Below, in pieces: positions 9,656 through 18,229 of a stretch of 64,000 bases of DNA. The stretch comes from Papillibacter cinnamivorans DSM 12816. GTDB lineage: Bacteria > Bacillota > Clostridia > Oscillospirales > Oscillospiraceae. How positions within the stretch are numbered: position 1 is the first letter of the stretch; each line of letters opens with the position of its first letter. The stretch lies in contig NZ_FWXW01000001.1 of assembly GCF_900176335.1 (NCBI RefSeq), forward strand, positions 62,001-126,000, in the 5' to 3' direction. The notes beneath the pieces are model-generated. The model was not told the DNA's origin. It did not search any database and saw nothing but the letters and a program-made list of their open reading frames with translations. A program made the translations under genes and the position numbers.

Positions 9656-10084
9656 ATGAGCGGGTATACGGTAAAAACATGCGAATACTGCGGCCGGCTC
9701 TTTCAGAGTATCGGGACCGATATCTGTTCAGCCTGCAGCGAGAAGCTGGACCGCGATTTTGTAAAGGTCCGGGAATATATTTATGAGAACCCCGAGAATG
9801 TCAGCATTGCTGATATCCTGGAAAACACCGAAGTTCCGGAAAAAGTGATCCGCCTCTTTCTGAAAGAGGGGCGCATTTCCTCAAGAACCGTCTCTTTGGG
9901 AGACTATGTCAAGTGCGAGGCCTGCGGCGCCCCCACCGACGGAGGCCGCCTCTGCCGGAAATGCGCCGCCGCCTTTTCCGCCGAGGCCGCGAAGCTCTCC
10001 TCCCAGGTAAAAGAGAACCCGAAGGAGGACCCGGCGCGCAGGGCCTGGAACAGCCGGAGCATGCATACGTATCAAAAGGATTAA
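9656..10084 (+). CDS. yvyF: Flagellar operon protein YvyF (zinc-ribbon)
   Basis: 142-residue protein of the YvyF/TIGR03826 flagellar-operon family. Two Cys pairs lie near the N-terminus (C9xxC12 and a CSAC pair shortly after) and two more (CEAC, CRKC) near residues 84-103, suggesting two zinc knuckles; between them is a helical segment resembling a winged-helix (VSIADILENTEVPEKVIRLFLKEG). The order yvyF-flgM-flgN-flgK-flgL-yviE-fliW-csrA is exactly that of Bacillus subtilis, which supports the name. The molecular function is not established. Confidence 0.85.
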   Translation: MSGYTVKTCEYCGRLFQSIGTDICSACSEKLDRDFVKVREYIYENPENVSIADILENTEVPEKVIRLFLKEGRISSRTVSLGDYVKCEACGAPTDGGRLCRKCAAAFSAEAAKLSSQVKENPKEDPARRAWNSRSMHTYQKD

Positions 10085-10124
10085 TCTTAAATCTCACAGG
10101 AGAATTCAAAGGAAGGGATCGAAG

Positions 10125-10421
10125 ATGAAAATCAATTCCATAACGCCCGGAAACATGTTGGAAAGCTACAAGGGCAATCAGATCAATCGCACGCAGTCTT
10201 CTCAGCAGACCGGCACGGTGGACAGGGTGGAGCTTTCCGAAGGCGCGCAGAATTTTGCCTCCGTCATCGCCGACGTGAAGGACAGCCTTGAGACCAGAAG
10301 CCCCGAAGAAAAAAAGCATATCGATCAGGTTGCCAGTCAGATCCGAAACGGCACCTACAAAGTCGACAGCTCCAAGATTGCCGAAAAAATGCTGGGACAC
10401 ATTTTTGACGAAACCGTTTGA
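10125..10421 (+). CDS. flgM: Anti-sigma-28 factor FlgM
   Basis: 98-residue protein. FlgM binds sigma-28 and keeps it inactive until the hook-basal body is finished and FlgM is exported. The disordered N-terminal half and the C-terminal helical segments RVELSEGAQNFASVIADVK and RNGTYKVDSSKIAEKMLGHIF match the FlgM family, in which the last ~50 residues contact sigma-28. ATG at 10125 follows GGAAGGGATCGAAG. It sits between yvyF and flgN, as in Bacillus, in the same operon as its sigma factor. Confidence 0.9.
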   Translation: MKINSITPGNMLESYKGNQINRTQSSQQTGTVDRVELSEGAQNFASVIADVKDSLETRSPEEKKHIDQVASQIRNGTYKVDSSKIAEKMLGHIFDETV

Positions 10422-10450
10422 CGGATCAGCGGACAGACGAAGGAGCGCAT

Positions 10451-10957
10451 ATGGATAAAACCTGTTTTGGCGAGCTCTTTGGCCTTCTTTCTCTGGAGAA
10501 AGACGTTCTTTTAAAGCTGCTGTCCGCCTCATCGCGGAAGAAGGCAGCCGTCATTTCAGGGGACCTGGAGCTGCTGAAAGTCTCCCTTCGGGAGGAAGAA
10601 ACCCTTACGGAGGAGCTCGCCGGTCTGGAAAACGACCGCGCCGCTCTTTCTGAAAAGCTCTCCCTTTCTTTTGGAGCAGGCGGGCGGAAGCTCAGTCTGA
10701 AGGATCTTGCCGACCTTACGGAAGATCCGGAATTAAAAAAGAAAATGCTGTCCGTCCGGGACGAACTCGGCGGGCTTGTTGGAATACAGAAGAAAAACAA
10801 CCGTGTAAACCGGGAGCTCATCCTCCGAAAGCAGAAATATACCTCCGAAATGCTCCGCGCGATGCTTCGCCCGGAAGGGACCGGAGCCGTATACAACTGC
10901 AGCGGGAAAATCGGCGATGGCCCTGGGGACGCGGGGATCTTCGACAGGTGTGTGTAA
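10451..10957 (+). CDS. flgN: FlgN-type export chaperone for FlgK/FlgL
   Basis: 168-residue, almost wholly helical, acidic protein placed directly before flgK and flgL, the position of the FlgN (YvyG) chaperone that delivers hook-filament junction proteins to the export gate. Sequence conservation in this family is low, so the call rests on length, helical coiled-coil pattern (SLREEETLTEELAGLENDRAALSEKL) and synteny. The frame starts at 10418 overlapping flgM, but ATG at 10451 has the GAAGGAGCGC ribosome site at the right distance and is chosen. Confidence 0.82.
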   Translation: MDKTCFGELFGLLSLEKDVLLKLLSASSRKKAAVISGDLELLKVSLREEETLTEELAGLENDRAALSEKLSLSFGAGGRKLSLKDLADLTEDPELKKKMLSVRDELGGLVGIQKKNNRVNRELILRKQKYTSEMLRAMLRPEGTGAVYNCSGKIGDGPGDAGIFDRCV

Positions 10958-11011
10958 CGCGCATCTGTCGCCGACGGGGAAATAAGCCGGCCTCGGCTTT
11001 GAGGAGAGAGT

Positions 11012-12769
11012 ATGTCGTCAACGTTTTTGGGAATTCAGATCGGGAAATCCGGACTGAACGCCGCCCAGATCAATCTGAATATCACGGGGCAGAATATTTC
11101 CAACGCCGACACCCAGGGGTATACCCGTCAGTCGGTGATCACCTCCTCCGCGCCCCCTTCCGGCGCTGGCTACGTGATACGCCAGGTGACGCAGAGCAGC
11201 AACGTCGGCCAGGGTGTCAGAGTGCTGTCCGTGGACCAGCTCCGCAGTGCCTACCTGGACGAACAGTACCGCAGTCAGTATTCGGATTTCTGTTCCAGCG
11301 AATACCGCACCCAGGGATTGTCCTATTTGGAGGATCTCTTTGACGAGCTGGACGACAATACCAGCCTCACCGCCTCCATTTCCGATTTTTTCGACGCGCT
11401 GTCCGATTTCGCGGGCGATACCACCAGCGAGGCCGCCCGGACCACCGTACAGCAGACGGCCCGGTCCATGACGGACAACTTCAATATGATTTACGGCGAG
11501 ATGGTGGACCTTTACAACGACCAGAATACCTCCGTGCGCACCGTTGCAGAGCAGATCAGCAGTCTTGCCTCCCAGATCGCCGACCTGAACGCCACCATCT
11601 GTGATTATGAACGCTCCGGAGTGACTGCCAACGATCTTCGGGATCAGCGGAACCTTCTTCTGGATAAGCTCTCCGGCTATTCGGACTTCACCTGCTCCGA
11701 GGATGCAAAGGGAATGGTGAACGTATGGATCGCCGGCGAGGCCCTGGTGGACGGAAAGACGGCGGGCAGCATATCCATAACCTCCGCCGCGGACGAGATT
11801 GATACTCTCTGCCAGCAGCTTTCCATCCTCAACGGCGGCGTACTCTCCGCCGGCATCATTACGCCCGACCAGGAAACCCAAAGAGATGGAATTTGCTCGG
11901 CTCTGCAGCAGATTTCCGGTAAAATAAGCTGCAATGTGAACGCAGACGGAACCGCCTCCGTCTCCATCGATTATGTAAGCGCCTCCATGACTCAGGTCAC
12001 CGATAGCCTGGTGGACGGCAGCACCTGCGGCTCTGTCTCGGAAGAAGCGGTAAAGGCGTTTGACGGAGCGGACATGGAATCTGTCCTGAAGCTGGGCGAA
12101 ACCTACCTCAATACTGATACGGTTTCAGGCGGAGAACTCTTTGCCCACCTGAGCCTCCGCGGCGGAGACACCTCCGGCGACGCCGGCGTCCCGTATTACA
12201 TCGGTCGTCTGGACGATTTGGCCCGTACCGTTGCGGAAACCGTCAACGAATGCATGAACAAGGGATACACCTATCCGGACGAGGAAAACGGCTTTTCCTC
12301 CGTCACCGGTACGGACGTGGATCTGTTTGCTGATTTCGGAAATCAGTACGCGCTTGTGACCGCCGGGAACTTCAGCGTTTCGGACTCCGTTCTGTCAAGT
12401 GTCTGGAACATCGCCGGCTCGGACAGCGAAATAGACCTTTCCACGGACAGCACTCAGACTTCCAACAACAAAGTCGCGCTGCTCCTTGCCGACCTGATAA
12501 ACAATACCGACTACGGCGATATGCTCGATGGGTTGATTTCCCACCTGGGGCAGACGGTCAGCGGCAGCCAGAGCCTTCTGGATACCCGGGAATCTCTGGT
12601 GGAGAGTACGGAGAATCAGCGCCAGTCCATATCGGGCGTCTCCGTGGACGAAGAAGCGGTCAACCTGATTATGTACCAGCAGACCTATAACGCCTGCTCC
12701 CGCGTGATAACGACCATGGATCAGATGCTGGACAAGCTGATTAACGGGACCGGCACGGTCGGTCTGTAA
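11012..12769 (+). CDS. flgK: Hook-associated protein 1 FlgK
   Basis: 585-residue hook-filament junction protein, exported and assembled at the distal hook end. The N-terminal D0 signature is clear (FLGIQIGKSGLNAAQINLNITGQNISNADTQGYTRQ), a long coiled-coil D1 follows (about 85-260), and the C-terminus has the matching helix (VSVDEEAVNLIMYQQTYNACSRVITTMDQMLDKLING). The central domain is variable and Ser/Thr/Asp-rich. The start ATG follows GAGGAGAGAGT. Adjacent flgL and flgN complete the module. Confidence 0.95.
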   Translation: MSSTFLGIQIGKSGLNAAQINLNITGQNISNADTQGYTRQSVITSSAPPSGAGYVIRQVTQSSNVGQGVRVLSVDQLRSAYLDEQYRSQYSDFCSSEYRTQGLSYLEDLFDELDDNTSLTASISDFFDALSDFAGDTTSEAARTTVQQTARSMTDNFNMIYGEMVDLYNDQNTSVRTVAEQISSLASQIADLNATICDYERSGVTANDLRDQRNLLLDKLSGYSDFTCSEDAKGMVNVWIAGEALVDGKTAGSISITSAADEIDTLCQQLSILNGGVLSAGIITPDQETQRDGICSALQQISGKISCNVNADGTASVSIDYVSASMTQVTDSLVDGSTCGSVSEEAVKAFDGADMESVLKLGETYLNTDTVSGGELFAHLSLRGGDTSGDAGVPYYIGRLDDLARTVAETVNECMNKGYTYPDEENGFSSVTGTDVDLFADFGNQYALVTAGNFSVSDSVLSSVWNIAGSDSEIDLSTDSTQTSNNKVALLLADLINNTDYGDMLDGLISHLGQTVSGSQSLLDTRESLVESTENQRQSISGVSVDEEAVNLIMYQQTYNACSRVITTMDQMLDKLINGTGTVGL

Positions 12770-12816
12770 TATTCGCCTTTCTAAAAATCTTTTGAGGAAG
12801 AGGGGAGGGAAAGCTC

Positions 12817-14325
12817 TTGCGTATCACAAGATCGATGATGACCAACACCTATTTGTGCAACCTCAACGGGAATATGAACCGTCTTTCCAAATATCTGGAG
12901 CAGGAGTCCACCGGCCGGGCCATCAACCGCATATCGGACGATCCCGTCCGCACGACCCAGAGCCTCTCCGCTCGTAATAAACTCAGTGGAATCGAACGGT
13001 ATCAGCGGAACGTGAGCACCGCCCGAAACCTTCTCACAGATACGGAGGAATCCGTAAGCGAGCTCAACGGAATCCTTCAGGATGCCTACGAAAAGGCGGT
13101 TTCCGCCAATTCCGGCACTTTGAACGACGACGATTTGTCCAGTATATCCGAGGAAATCAAGGCTCTGCGCAACGAAGTGCTTTCCGTTGCAAACGCGTCC
13201 TACGGAGACAGCTATCTCTTCGCGGGATACAACGCTGCCGGTTCCTCCGGGGGCGAGCTGCCCTTTGCGGTGGACGCTGCGGGAGATTTGTACTACAACG
13301 GCATCAACATGAGTAACGAAGCTTCCGCCGACGACATTTCCTCCGCTGCAAAGAATGCCTCCGATGCCATGAGCGGCGCATCGGATCTCAACACATCCGT
13401 TCAGGCGTCGGATGTCTCGGAGTATAACTCGATTTTACGGGACGCGGCGGCTCTCGCCGAATCCCTTTCGACCGTCGCTTCCGCCGCCGGGGTCGCGTCG
13501 GCCGGAGGGCTGGATATCGCCGGCAGCGCGGACGTCGATGCATCGGACGCATCCGTTCTCACCGGCCTCTCCGGCACCGTTTCCTCCACCCGAGACGACC
13601 TGTCGGACGCGGTCTCCGCCCTTCAAAATGCCATATCGGTCGGCCAGGCTGCCGCCGACGCGGCAAAGGACGCTCATGACGCCCTGGAACAGGCGCAGCT
13701 ATCAGGAGACAGCGGCGCAGTTACACTGGCGCAGTCGGCCTATGACGATTCCGTCTCCGCCGCCAAGGCCGCTGCTCAGGACGTGAAGGATCTCTCCGAC
13801 AGCGCTTACTCTGCGGCTTCAGCCGCCCAAACCTCCGTAAACGACATGAAAGCAGCCGCGGATTCCGCCGTGTCTGTTTCCACAGCCTCGCTGGATCTGG
13901 AGGCGGCGGACGTGCTTTCCCTTCCCGTGGGTTCCGGCCAGACGATGCAGGTAAGCATTTCCGGCGCCGAGCTTCTCGGCAGGGGAAGCGACAACGTTTA
14001 CGGTATCCTGGACGGCTTCTATCAGGCGCTGGAGAGCGGCGCCGGTTCCGACGAGCTATCCGGCTATATTACAAATCTGCAGGATGCCCAGAGCCGTGTC
14101 CTGTCACTGGAGGCGGAAGTGGGCGCCAAGGAAAACAGGCTGAAAACGCTTTCCGCCCGTTACGATGCGAACGTGACAAACTATACCCAGATGCGCTCCG
14201 ATGCGGAGGACGCGGATCTTGCCGAGGTGATTACAAATTACACTACCGCCGAAACGGTATACAACGCGGCACTTTCCGCCGGCTCGGAAATCATCCAGAC
14301 CTCACTGCTGGATTTTCTGAATTAG
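12817..14325 (+). CDS. flgL: Hook-associated protein 3 FlgL with large central insertion
   Basis: 502 residues, whereas FlgL is usually about 300. The N-terminus (MRITRSMMTNTYLCNLNGNM...GRAINRISDDPVRTTQSL) and C-terminus (SRVLSLEAEVGAKENRLKTLS...DADLAEVITNYTTAE) are canonical D0/D1 helices. The extra ~200 residues (roughly 175-380) are Ala/Ser/Asp-rich, with long predicted helices such as AAKAAAQDVKDLSDSAYSAA, and should form a surface-exposed domain or coiled coil. The start is TTG at 12817, after GAGGGGAGGGAAAGC; the conserved MRIT motif leaves no doubt about it. Same operon as flgK. Confidence 0.93.
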   Translation: MRITRSMMTNTYLCNLNGNMNRLSKYLEQESTGRAINRISDDPVRTTQSLSARNKLSGIERYQRNVSTARNLLTDTEESVSELNGILQDAYEKAVSANSGTLNDDDLSSISEEIKALRNEVLSVANASYGDSYLFAGYNAAGSSGGELPFAVDAAGDLYYNGINMSNEASADDISSAAKNASDAMSGASDLNTSVQASDVSEYNSILRDAAALAESLSTVASAAGVASAGGLDIAGSADVDASDASVLTGLSGTVSSTRDDLSDAVSALQNAISVGQAAADAAKDAHDALEQAQLSGDSGAVTLAQSAYDDSVSAAKAAAQDVKDLSDSAYSAASAAQTSVNDMKAAADSAVSVSTASLDLEAADVLSLPVGSGQTMQVSISGAELLGRGSDNVYGILDGFYQALESGAGSDELSGYITNLQDAQSRVLSLEAEVGAKENRLKTLSARYDANVTNYTQMRSDAEDADLAEVITNYTTAETVYNAALSAGSEIIQTSLLDFLN

Positions 14326-14407
14326 CGGATTCCCGGTTTTCAGATCTCCCGTGTCAGGATTCCGCCGTATCCGGCTTTTGCGCAGACGCTTGCGGAGGGG
14401 ATGCAGA

Positions 14408-15013
14408 ATGAAGATCACAAAACTGGAGATTGAACAGCAGAGCGCCTTGATCTCCGTCGATGTTCAAAATGCGCGTCTTCATGTGGAGTCTCCGCAGCGT
14501 CGCATGAAGATAGAAAACAATCCTCCGGAGATGTCCGTAACGCGGCAGGATCCCGAGGTGCTTCTGGATTTAAGCTCCCTGAAGGAAAACACCGGTCTTA
14601 AGACTTACGATCAGCTTATTTCCGACGCGGCCGCAAAGGCAAAAACGGAAGCCCTGGTAGCCGTCAGGGACACGGTGAACGAATCCAGATTCATAGCGGA
14701 TACCGCCGCCGGCGGAAACCGGATCGGCCGAACGGCAAAAGATGAAATGCTCTCGCCGTCGGACCCGGACATGGGGCACAGTCCCGTTCCGCCGGGTGCT
14801 GTAGAAATGGATGGGGATCCCGGAACGCTTGACATCCAGTGGTCCGGATATGATTTTTCCATCGATTGGGAAGGGGAGTTGAGCCCGGAGATTTATGTGG
14901 AACCTCCGTACTCGGTTGAGGTTGAGATTGCAAGAGAACCGTCTATACGCATTTCTGTTTCGGAATTAGATATACCGAATCCTGCAGGCAGAAAGATAGA
15001 TGCAGAGGTATGA
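14408..15013 (+). CDS. yviE: YviE-like DUF6470 flagellar-locus protein
   Basis: 201-residue protein in the place of Bacillus yviE (between flgL and fliW). The N-terminus (MKITKLEIEQQSALISVDVQNARLHVESPQ) resembles the DUF6470 family, with a repeated E/D-I-xx-Q/P beta-rich pattern that recurs at the C-terminus (VEVEIAREPSIRISVSELDI). No signal peptide or membrane helix is visible. The longer open frame starts at 14351 but with a basic, non-homologous leader; ATG at 14408 after GCGGAGGGGATG is preferred. Function unknown. Confidence 0.75.
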   Translation: MKITKLEIEQQSALISVDVQNARLHVESPQRRMKIENNPPEMSVTRQDPEVLLDLSSLKENTGLKTYDQLISDAAAKAKTEALVAVRDTVNESRFIADTAAGGNRIGRTAKDEMLSPSDPDMGHSPVPPGAVEMDGDPGTLDIQWSGYDFSIDWEGELSPEIYVEPPYSVEVEIAREPSIRISVSELDIPNPAGRKIDAEV

Positions 15014-15188
15014 TATGTTTAAAGTGAAGATGCTGATGATCCACATATTCCACGTGTTTGCGTTCAAATGTCGGATGCTGCTTCAGTGATGTCCCGCTTT
15101 TTCCGGACTTCACGCATTGCGCGGCTTTCAGCGGAATGTCGTTTTATACGGCACTCCCGGTTTTCCTTTTGAAAAAATGAAGGTGATT

Positions 15189-15674
15189 ATGATGATAATA
15201 AAAAGTATGCGGTTTGGTGATATAGAGATCGACGAAGCAAAAGTGATCTCCTTTCCCCAGGGGATTCCCGGGCTGGAGTATATCAAGCGCTTCGCTCTCA
15301 TTCATCATGACAGGACCTATCCCATCAACTGGCTTCAGGCGGTTGACGATCCCATGATTTCTCTTCCGGTGATTGAGCCGTTCCAGATCCTTCGGGATTA
15401 TGTGTTCGATATCAGCGACAACGACGTAATGGAGCTTTCCCTCAAGGCGAGGGAGGATCTCCATGTGATCAATGTGCTGGTGATCCCCGAGGAGATCGAA
15501 AATATGACCGTCAATCTTGCGGCGCCCATTTTGATCAACACCAGGATGAACCTTGGCAAGCAGATCATCATCGACAGGAAAAACTACTCGGTCCGCAGCC
15601 CTGCGTTCCATTCCATCTGCAAAATATTCAAGGAGGTGCAGGCGCATGCTGGTCTTGTCCAGGAAAGAAAATGA
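15189..15674 (+). CDS. fliW: Flagellar assembly factor FliW
   Basis: About 160 residues. FliW binds flagellin and, when flagellin is secreted, is freed to bind and inhibit CsrA, relieving repression of flagellin translation. Family motifs include FGDIEIDEAKVISFPQGIPGL at the N-terminus and LAAPILINTRMNLGKQIIID near the C-terminus. Tandem ATGs at 15189 and 15192 follow AAGGTGA (15180-15186); spacing fits the second slightly better, and an earlier in-frame ATG at 15177 lacks such a site. The 3' end overlaps csrA by 29 nt, implying coupled synthesis. Confidence 0.93.
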   Translation: MMIIKSMRFGDIEIDEAKVISFPQGIPGLEYIKRFALIHHDRTYPINWLQAVDDPMISLPVIEPFQILRDYVFDISDNDVMELSLKAREDLHVINVLVIPEEIENMTVNLAAPILINTRMNLGKQIIIDRKNYSVRSPAFHSICKIFKEVQAHAGLVQERK

Positions 15675-15870
15675 AGGCATTATCGTCGGAGACACGATAA
15701 AGATCACCATTTTGGGGATCGACGGCGATAAGGTCAAGGTGGGGGTGGAAGCGCCCATCAGCATGCGCATTTTCCGGGAAGAGCTGATCCGTGAGACAGG
15801 GGACGAGAACAGGATCGCCGTCAAATCCCCCCTTGTCACGTTCGATCTGAAATCCGCGCTGCAGAAATAA
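15646..15870 (+). CDS. csrA: Translational repressor CsrA
   Basis: 74-residue RNA-binding dimer that blocks ribosome access at GGA motifs. The sequence MLVLSRKENEGIIVGDTIKITIL...VKVGVEAPISMRIFREEL is textbook CsrA; the C-terminal extension (to LVTFDLKSALQK) is of the longer Gram-positive type. ATG at 15646 lies 7 nt after AGGAGGTG (15631-15638) inside fliW. Its obvious target in this window is the adjacent flagellin mRNA leader, which carries two GGA sites. The frame extends upstream of 15646 only as a shadow of fliW. Confidence 0.96.
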   Translation: MLVLSRKENEGIIVGDTIKITILGIDGDKVKVGVEAPISMRIFREELIRETGDENRIAVKSPLVTFDLKSALQK

Positions 15871-15889
15871 AACTCTATTTCCGTATCTG

Positions 15890-15921
15890 GCCGCCGCAAT
15901 TTAAGGATTGCGGCGGCTTTT
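15890..15921 (+). terminator. Intrinsic terminator after csrA
   Basis: GCCGCCGCAAT (15890-15900), a 6-nt loop and the perfect complement ATTGCGGCGGC (15907-15917), followed by TTTT. It should end the flhB-csrA transcript. Confidence 0.9.
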
Positions 15922-16090
15922 CCGTTTGAAAATAAGTTAACATAATACTTGACAAACGGCATAGTCCTTTCCGGCGCCTGACCTTGTAAAGTCCAGAAGC
16001 TTCCGCTCTTGCAAAAGGGATCTTCCTGCCATCCGCCAAATCACGGGCAAACCGTTGCGCTTATGTTCTGCCGCCTGCTCTGCCGAGCGC

Positions 16091-16126
16091 AAAAAGAGAC
16101 CGGGCCAAAAGGCCCGGTCTCTTTTT
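16091..16126 (-). terminator. Terminator of the flagellin gene (bidirectional sequence)
   Basis: A 16-bp perfect stem (16091-16106 with 16111-16126, loop of four) with A-tract and T-tract flanks. It lies 22 nt beyond the flagellin stop on the - strand and could also stop read-through from csrA. Confidence 0.9.
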
Positions 16127-16147
16127 GTATGTTTCTGTTTTTGCTTT

Positions 16148-18058
16148 TTAGCCCAGCAGAGAGAGCACGTTCTGCGGAAGGGCGTTCGCCTGGGCCAGCA
16201 TGGCGGTTGCCGCCTGGGACAGGATGTTGGCGTTGGTGAAACTGGTCATTTCCTTGGCCATATCCACGTCGCGGATGGAGCTTTCGGCGCTGGTCAGGTT
16301 CTGGGAAGAGGTCTGGAGGTTGTCGATCTTGTAGTCCAGCCGGTTCTCAATGGCGCCGAGATAGGCCCGCTGGGAGGAAACCTGGTTGATGGCGTCGTTC
16401 ACGGCGTCGATTGCTTTGGAGGCCGATTCCCGAGTCGATACGTCAAGACCCTTCACGCCGAGATATTCGGCGTCTGCGCGGTCGATGTTGATTTCCAGCT
16501 CGTCGCCGGAATTCGCTCCCACCTGAATGGTCAGGCCGTTGTTCGAGGCGGATTTGACCTCAATGCTGGAGGTGGACACGTTGGAGGTGGCGGTTCCGAA
16601 TACGTCTTCAAAGCTGTAGGTTCCGCCGGTAGTGGTCCCGGAGCTGGATACCGATACTCCCGCGGATACGAGGTTGGCCCCGATGGTGTCCGCCGCCTGC
16701 GCTCCGCTGGCGGTGGTAAGGGTGATCGTGAAGCTGTTTGTGCCGTCGCTCATTGTGATGGTTCCGTTTGCGGTGTCCGCCACATTGGAAACCGTGCCGG
16801 AAAAAGCGCCGAGGGTAAGCGTATCAGTGCCGCTGTCATAGGTCGCGGAACCGCTTAAGTTGACCGTGTTGGGAAGGGAGGCTACGTTGATTGCTGCGCT
16901 GGCGAAGCCGGTTACCGATCCGATGGTGCCGGTATGAGTATAGGTGGTGGTTCCGCCCGTTACGGTTGTATCCAGGTCGGCGGCGGTCAGTTCCTGGAAG
17001 CTGACGGTGACGCCGTTGTCGAAGGTGACGCTGGACATACCTGCGGTAAGTTCCACGCTGCCGGCGCCTGTCAGGCTCGCCATAACTGCTTTTTGTTCCT
17101 CCGCGCCGTCGGAGCCTCCGCCAATGGTGAACGTGCCGCCGATGGCGTCGGCCAGAGCGGACATTTCACTGGTGCTGGCGTCCGCTCCTGCGACCAGTGT
17201 GTCGGCTGCAGTGAGGGATACCGTAAAGGAATCGCTGCCGAAATTAATGCTCAGCGCGCTGCCGGTCGTAAGTGCCGGGATATCGTCATCCGTCAGTTCC
17301 TTAGTGAAGGTCTGGCCGTTATCGCCGGTCGCGGTTACAGTGATCTTGTCGGAAGAGCTGTCATAGGAAGCCGAAAGACTGTAGTTGCCGTTTAAAAGCG
17401 AGGATTCACCCGCCGCGGTTCCAATGGTTACGGTTGCGTCGGAGAAGTTGCTGCTCAGTGTCGATGTGGCAAAGCTGGAGTGGGCCGCGTCGGGAGCGGA
17501 AGCAGTCTGCGCTTCCTGAGTCGTTACCACCTGCACGCCGAAGGTGTATTTGCCCGCGCTCGCGTTTCCGAAGCTTACGTTCATGCCGGAGCCGGAAAGG
17601 CTCGTGCTGCTGCCGGAAGACAGTTTCTTTGTGGACAGGGAGCCGTCCAGCAGATTCTGGTTGTTGAAGGTGCTGTCCTGGGCGATCTCGTCCAGTTCGG
17701 ACTGCAGCTGGGAAAACTCTGCCTGCAGTGCGTCGCGGTCGATATCGTCCTCGTTTGTGTCCGAGGAGGATTGGACGGAGATCTCACGCATCCTCTGGAG
17801 AATTTCGCCCGCGGATTCAAGAGAACCCTCAGCCGTCTGTACGAGGGAAATGGCGTCCTGGCTGTTGGAAGAGGCTTTGTCGAGCCCGCGGATCTGCGCT
17901 CTCATTTTTTCTGAGATGGCAAGCCCGGCCGCGTTGTCTGCCGCGCTGTTGATGGCGTATCCGGAAGAAAGTTTTGCCACCGAGTCTGCGATTTTGTTGT
18001 TTGCCGCGGTATAGGAGTTGAAGGTGTTCAGTGCCGTAAGGTTGGTGTTGATACGCAT
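16148..18058 (-). CDS. hag: Flagellin (filament protein)
   Basis: 636-residue flagellin. D0/D1 are conserved at the N-terminus (MRINTNLTALNTFNSYTAAN...SGYAINSAADNAAGLAISE, then LDKASSNSQDAISLVQTAEG) and C-terminus (SSIRDVDMAKEMTSFTNANI...LAQANALPQNVLSLLG). About 390 central residues are hypervariable and Ser/Thr/Gly/Ala-rich, forming the surface D2/D3 part and a likely site of glycosylation. Bacillus Hag is only about 300 aa, so the insertion is large. It is transcribed alone from a sigma-28 promoter, against the flanking operons, and its leader carries likely CsrA sites. Confidence 0.97.
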   Translation of the reverse strand: MRINTNLTALNTFNSYTAANNKIADSVAKLSSGYAINSAADNAAGLAISEKMRAQIRGLDKASSNSQDAISLVQTAEGSLESAGEILQRMREISVQSSSDTNEDDIDRDALQAEFSQLQSELDEIAQDSTFNNQNLLDGSLSTKKLSSGSSTSLSGSGMNVSFGNASAGKYTFGVQVVTTQEAQTASAPDAAHSSFATSTLSSNFSDATVTIGTAAGESSLLNGNYSLSASYDSSSDKITVTATGDNGQTFTKELTDDDIPALTTGSALSINFGSDSFTVSLTAADTLVAGADASTSEMSALADAIGGTFTIGGGSDGAEEQKAVMASLTGAGSVELTAGMSSVTFDNGVTVSFQELTAADLDTTVTGGTTTYTHTGTIGSVTGFASAAINVASLPNTVNLSGSATYDSGTDTLTLGAFSGTVSNVADTANGTITMSDGTNSFTITLTTASGAQAADTIGANLVSAGVSVSSSGTTTGGTYSFEDVFGTATSNVSTSSIEVKSASNNGLTIQVGANSGDELEINIDRADAEYLGVKGLDVSTRESASKAIDAVNDAINQVSSQRAYLGAIENRLDYKIDNLQTSSQNLTSAESSIRDVDMAKEMTSFTNANILSQAATAMLAQANALPQNVLSLLG

Positions 18059-18065
18059 GATTTTT

Positions 18066-18111
18066 TCCTCCTTGAAGCGTCTTTTATCCCGGTATCCTTA
18101 CCTGGGACGCT
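18066..18111 (-). promoter_or_regulatory. Flagellin mRNA leader with two putative CsrA sites
   Basis: Read on the - strand, the leader folds into a hairpin with GGTA (18102-18099) and TACC (18094-18091) enclosing an AGGA loop. It is extended by CCC/GGG and an outer AGCGTC/GACGCT pair (18111-18106 with 18081-18076). The ribosome site AAGGAGGA (18073-18066) carries a second GGA. A GGA in a loop plus a GGA in the Shine-Dalgarno is the architecture of the Bacillus hag leader bound by CsrA. CsrA binding is inferred, not shown. Confidence 0.75.
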
Positions 18112-18173
18112 GTTTTGCGAAAGGAGCGGTTCGACTGGCGCCTTCTCGAATCCACTCGTTTCACTTCAACTGT

Positions 18174-18201
18174 CCTATCGTGCTTTTTCCCTTCGACTTT
18201 A
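18174..18201 (-). promoter_or_regulatory. Sigma-28 promoter of flagellin
   Basis: On the - strand: TAAA (18201-18198), 15 nt, then CACGATAG (18182-18175). The sigma-28/SigD consensus is TAAA-N15-GCCGATAA/T, so spacing is exact and only a few -10 bases differ. Transcription would begin about 110 nt before the flagellin ATG, leaving room for the CsrA leader. Confidence 0.85.
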
Positions 18202-18229
18202 GACAAATCTGCGCTTCCGGCAGAGCAAT

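Noticed and set aside
15949-15977. TTGACA downstream of csrA as a promoter
   Set aside because: No -10-like hexamer occurs 16-18 nt further on.
16055-16858. 267-codon open frame on the + strand
   Set aside because: Crosses the terminator at 16091-16126 and is antisense to flagellin; low-complexity sequence.
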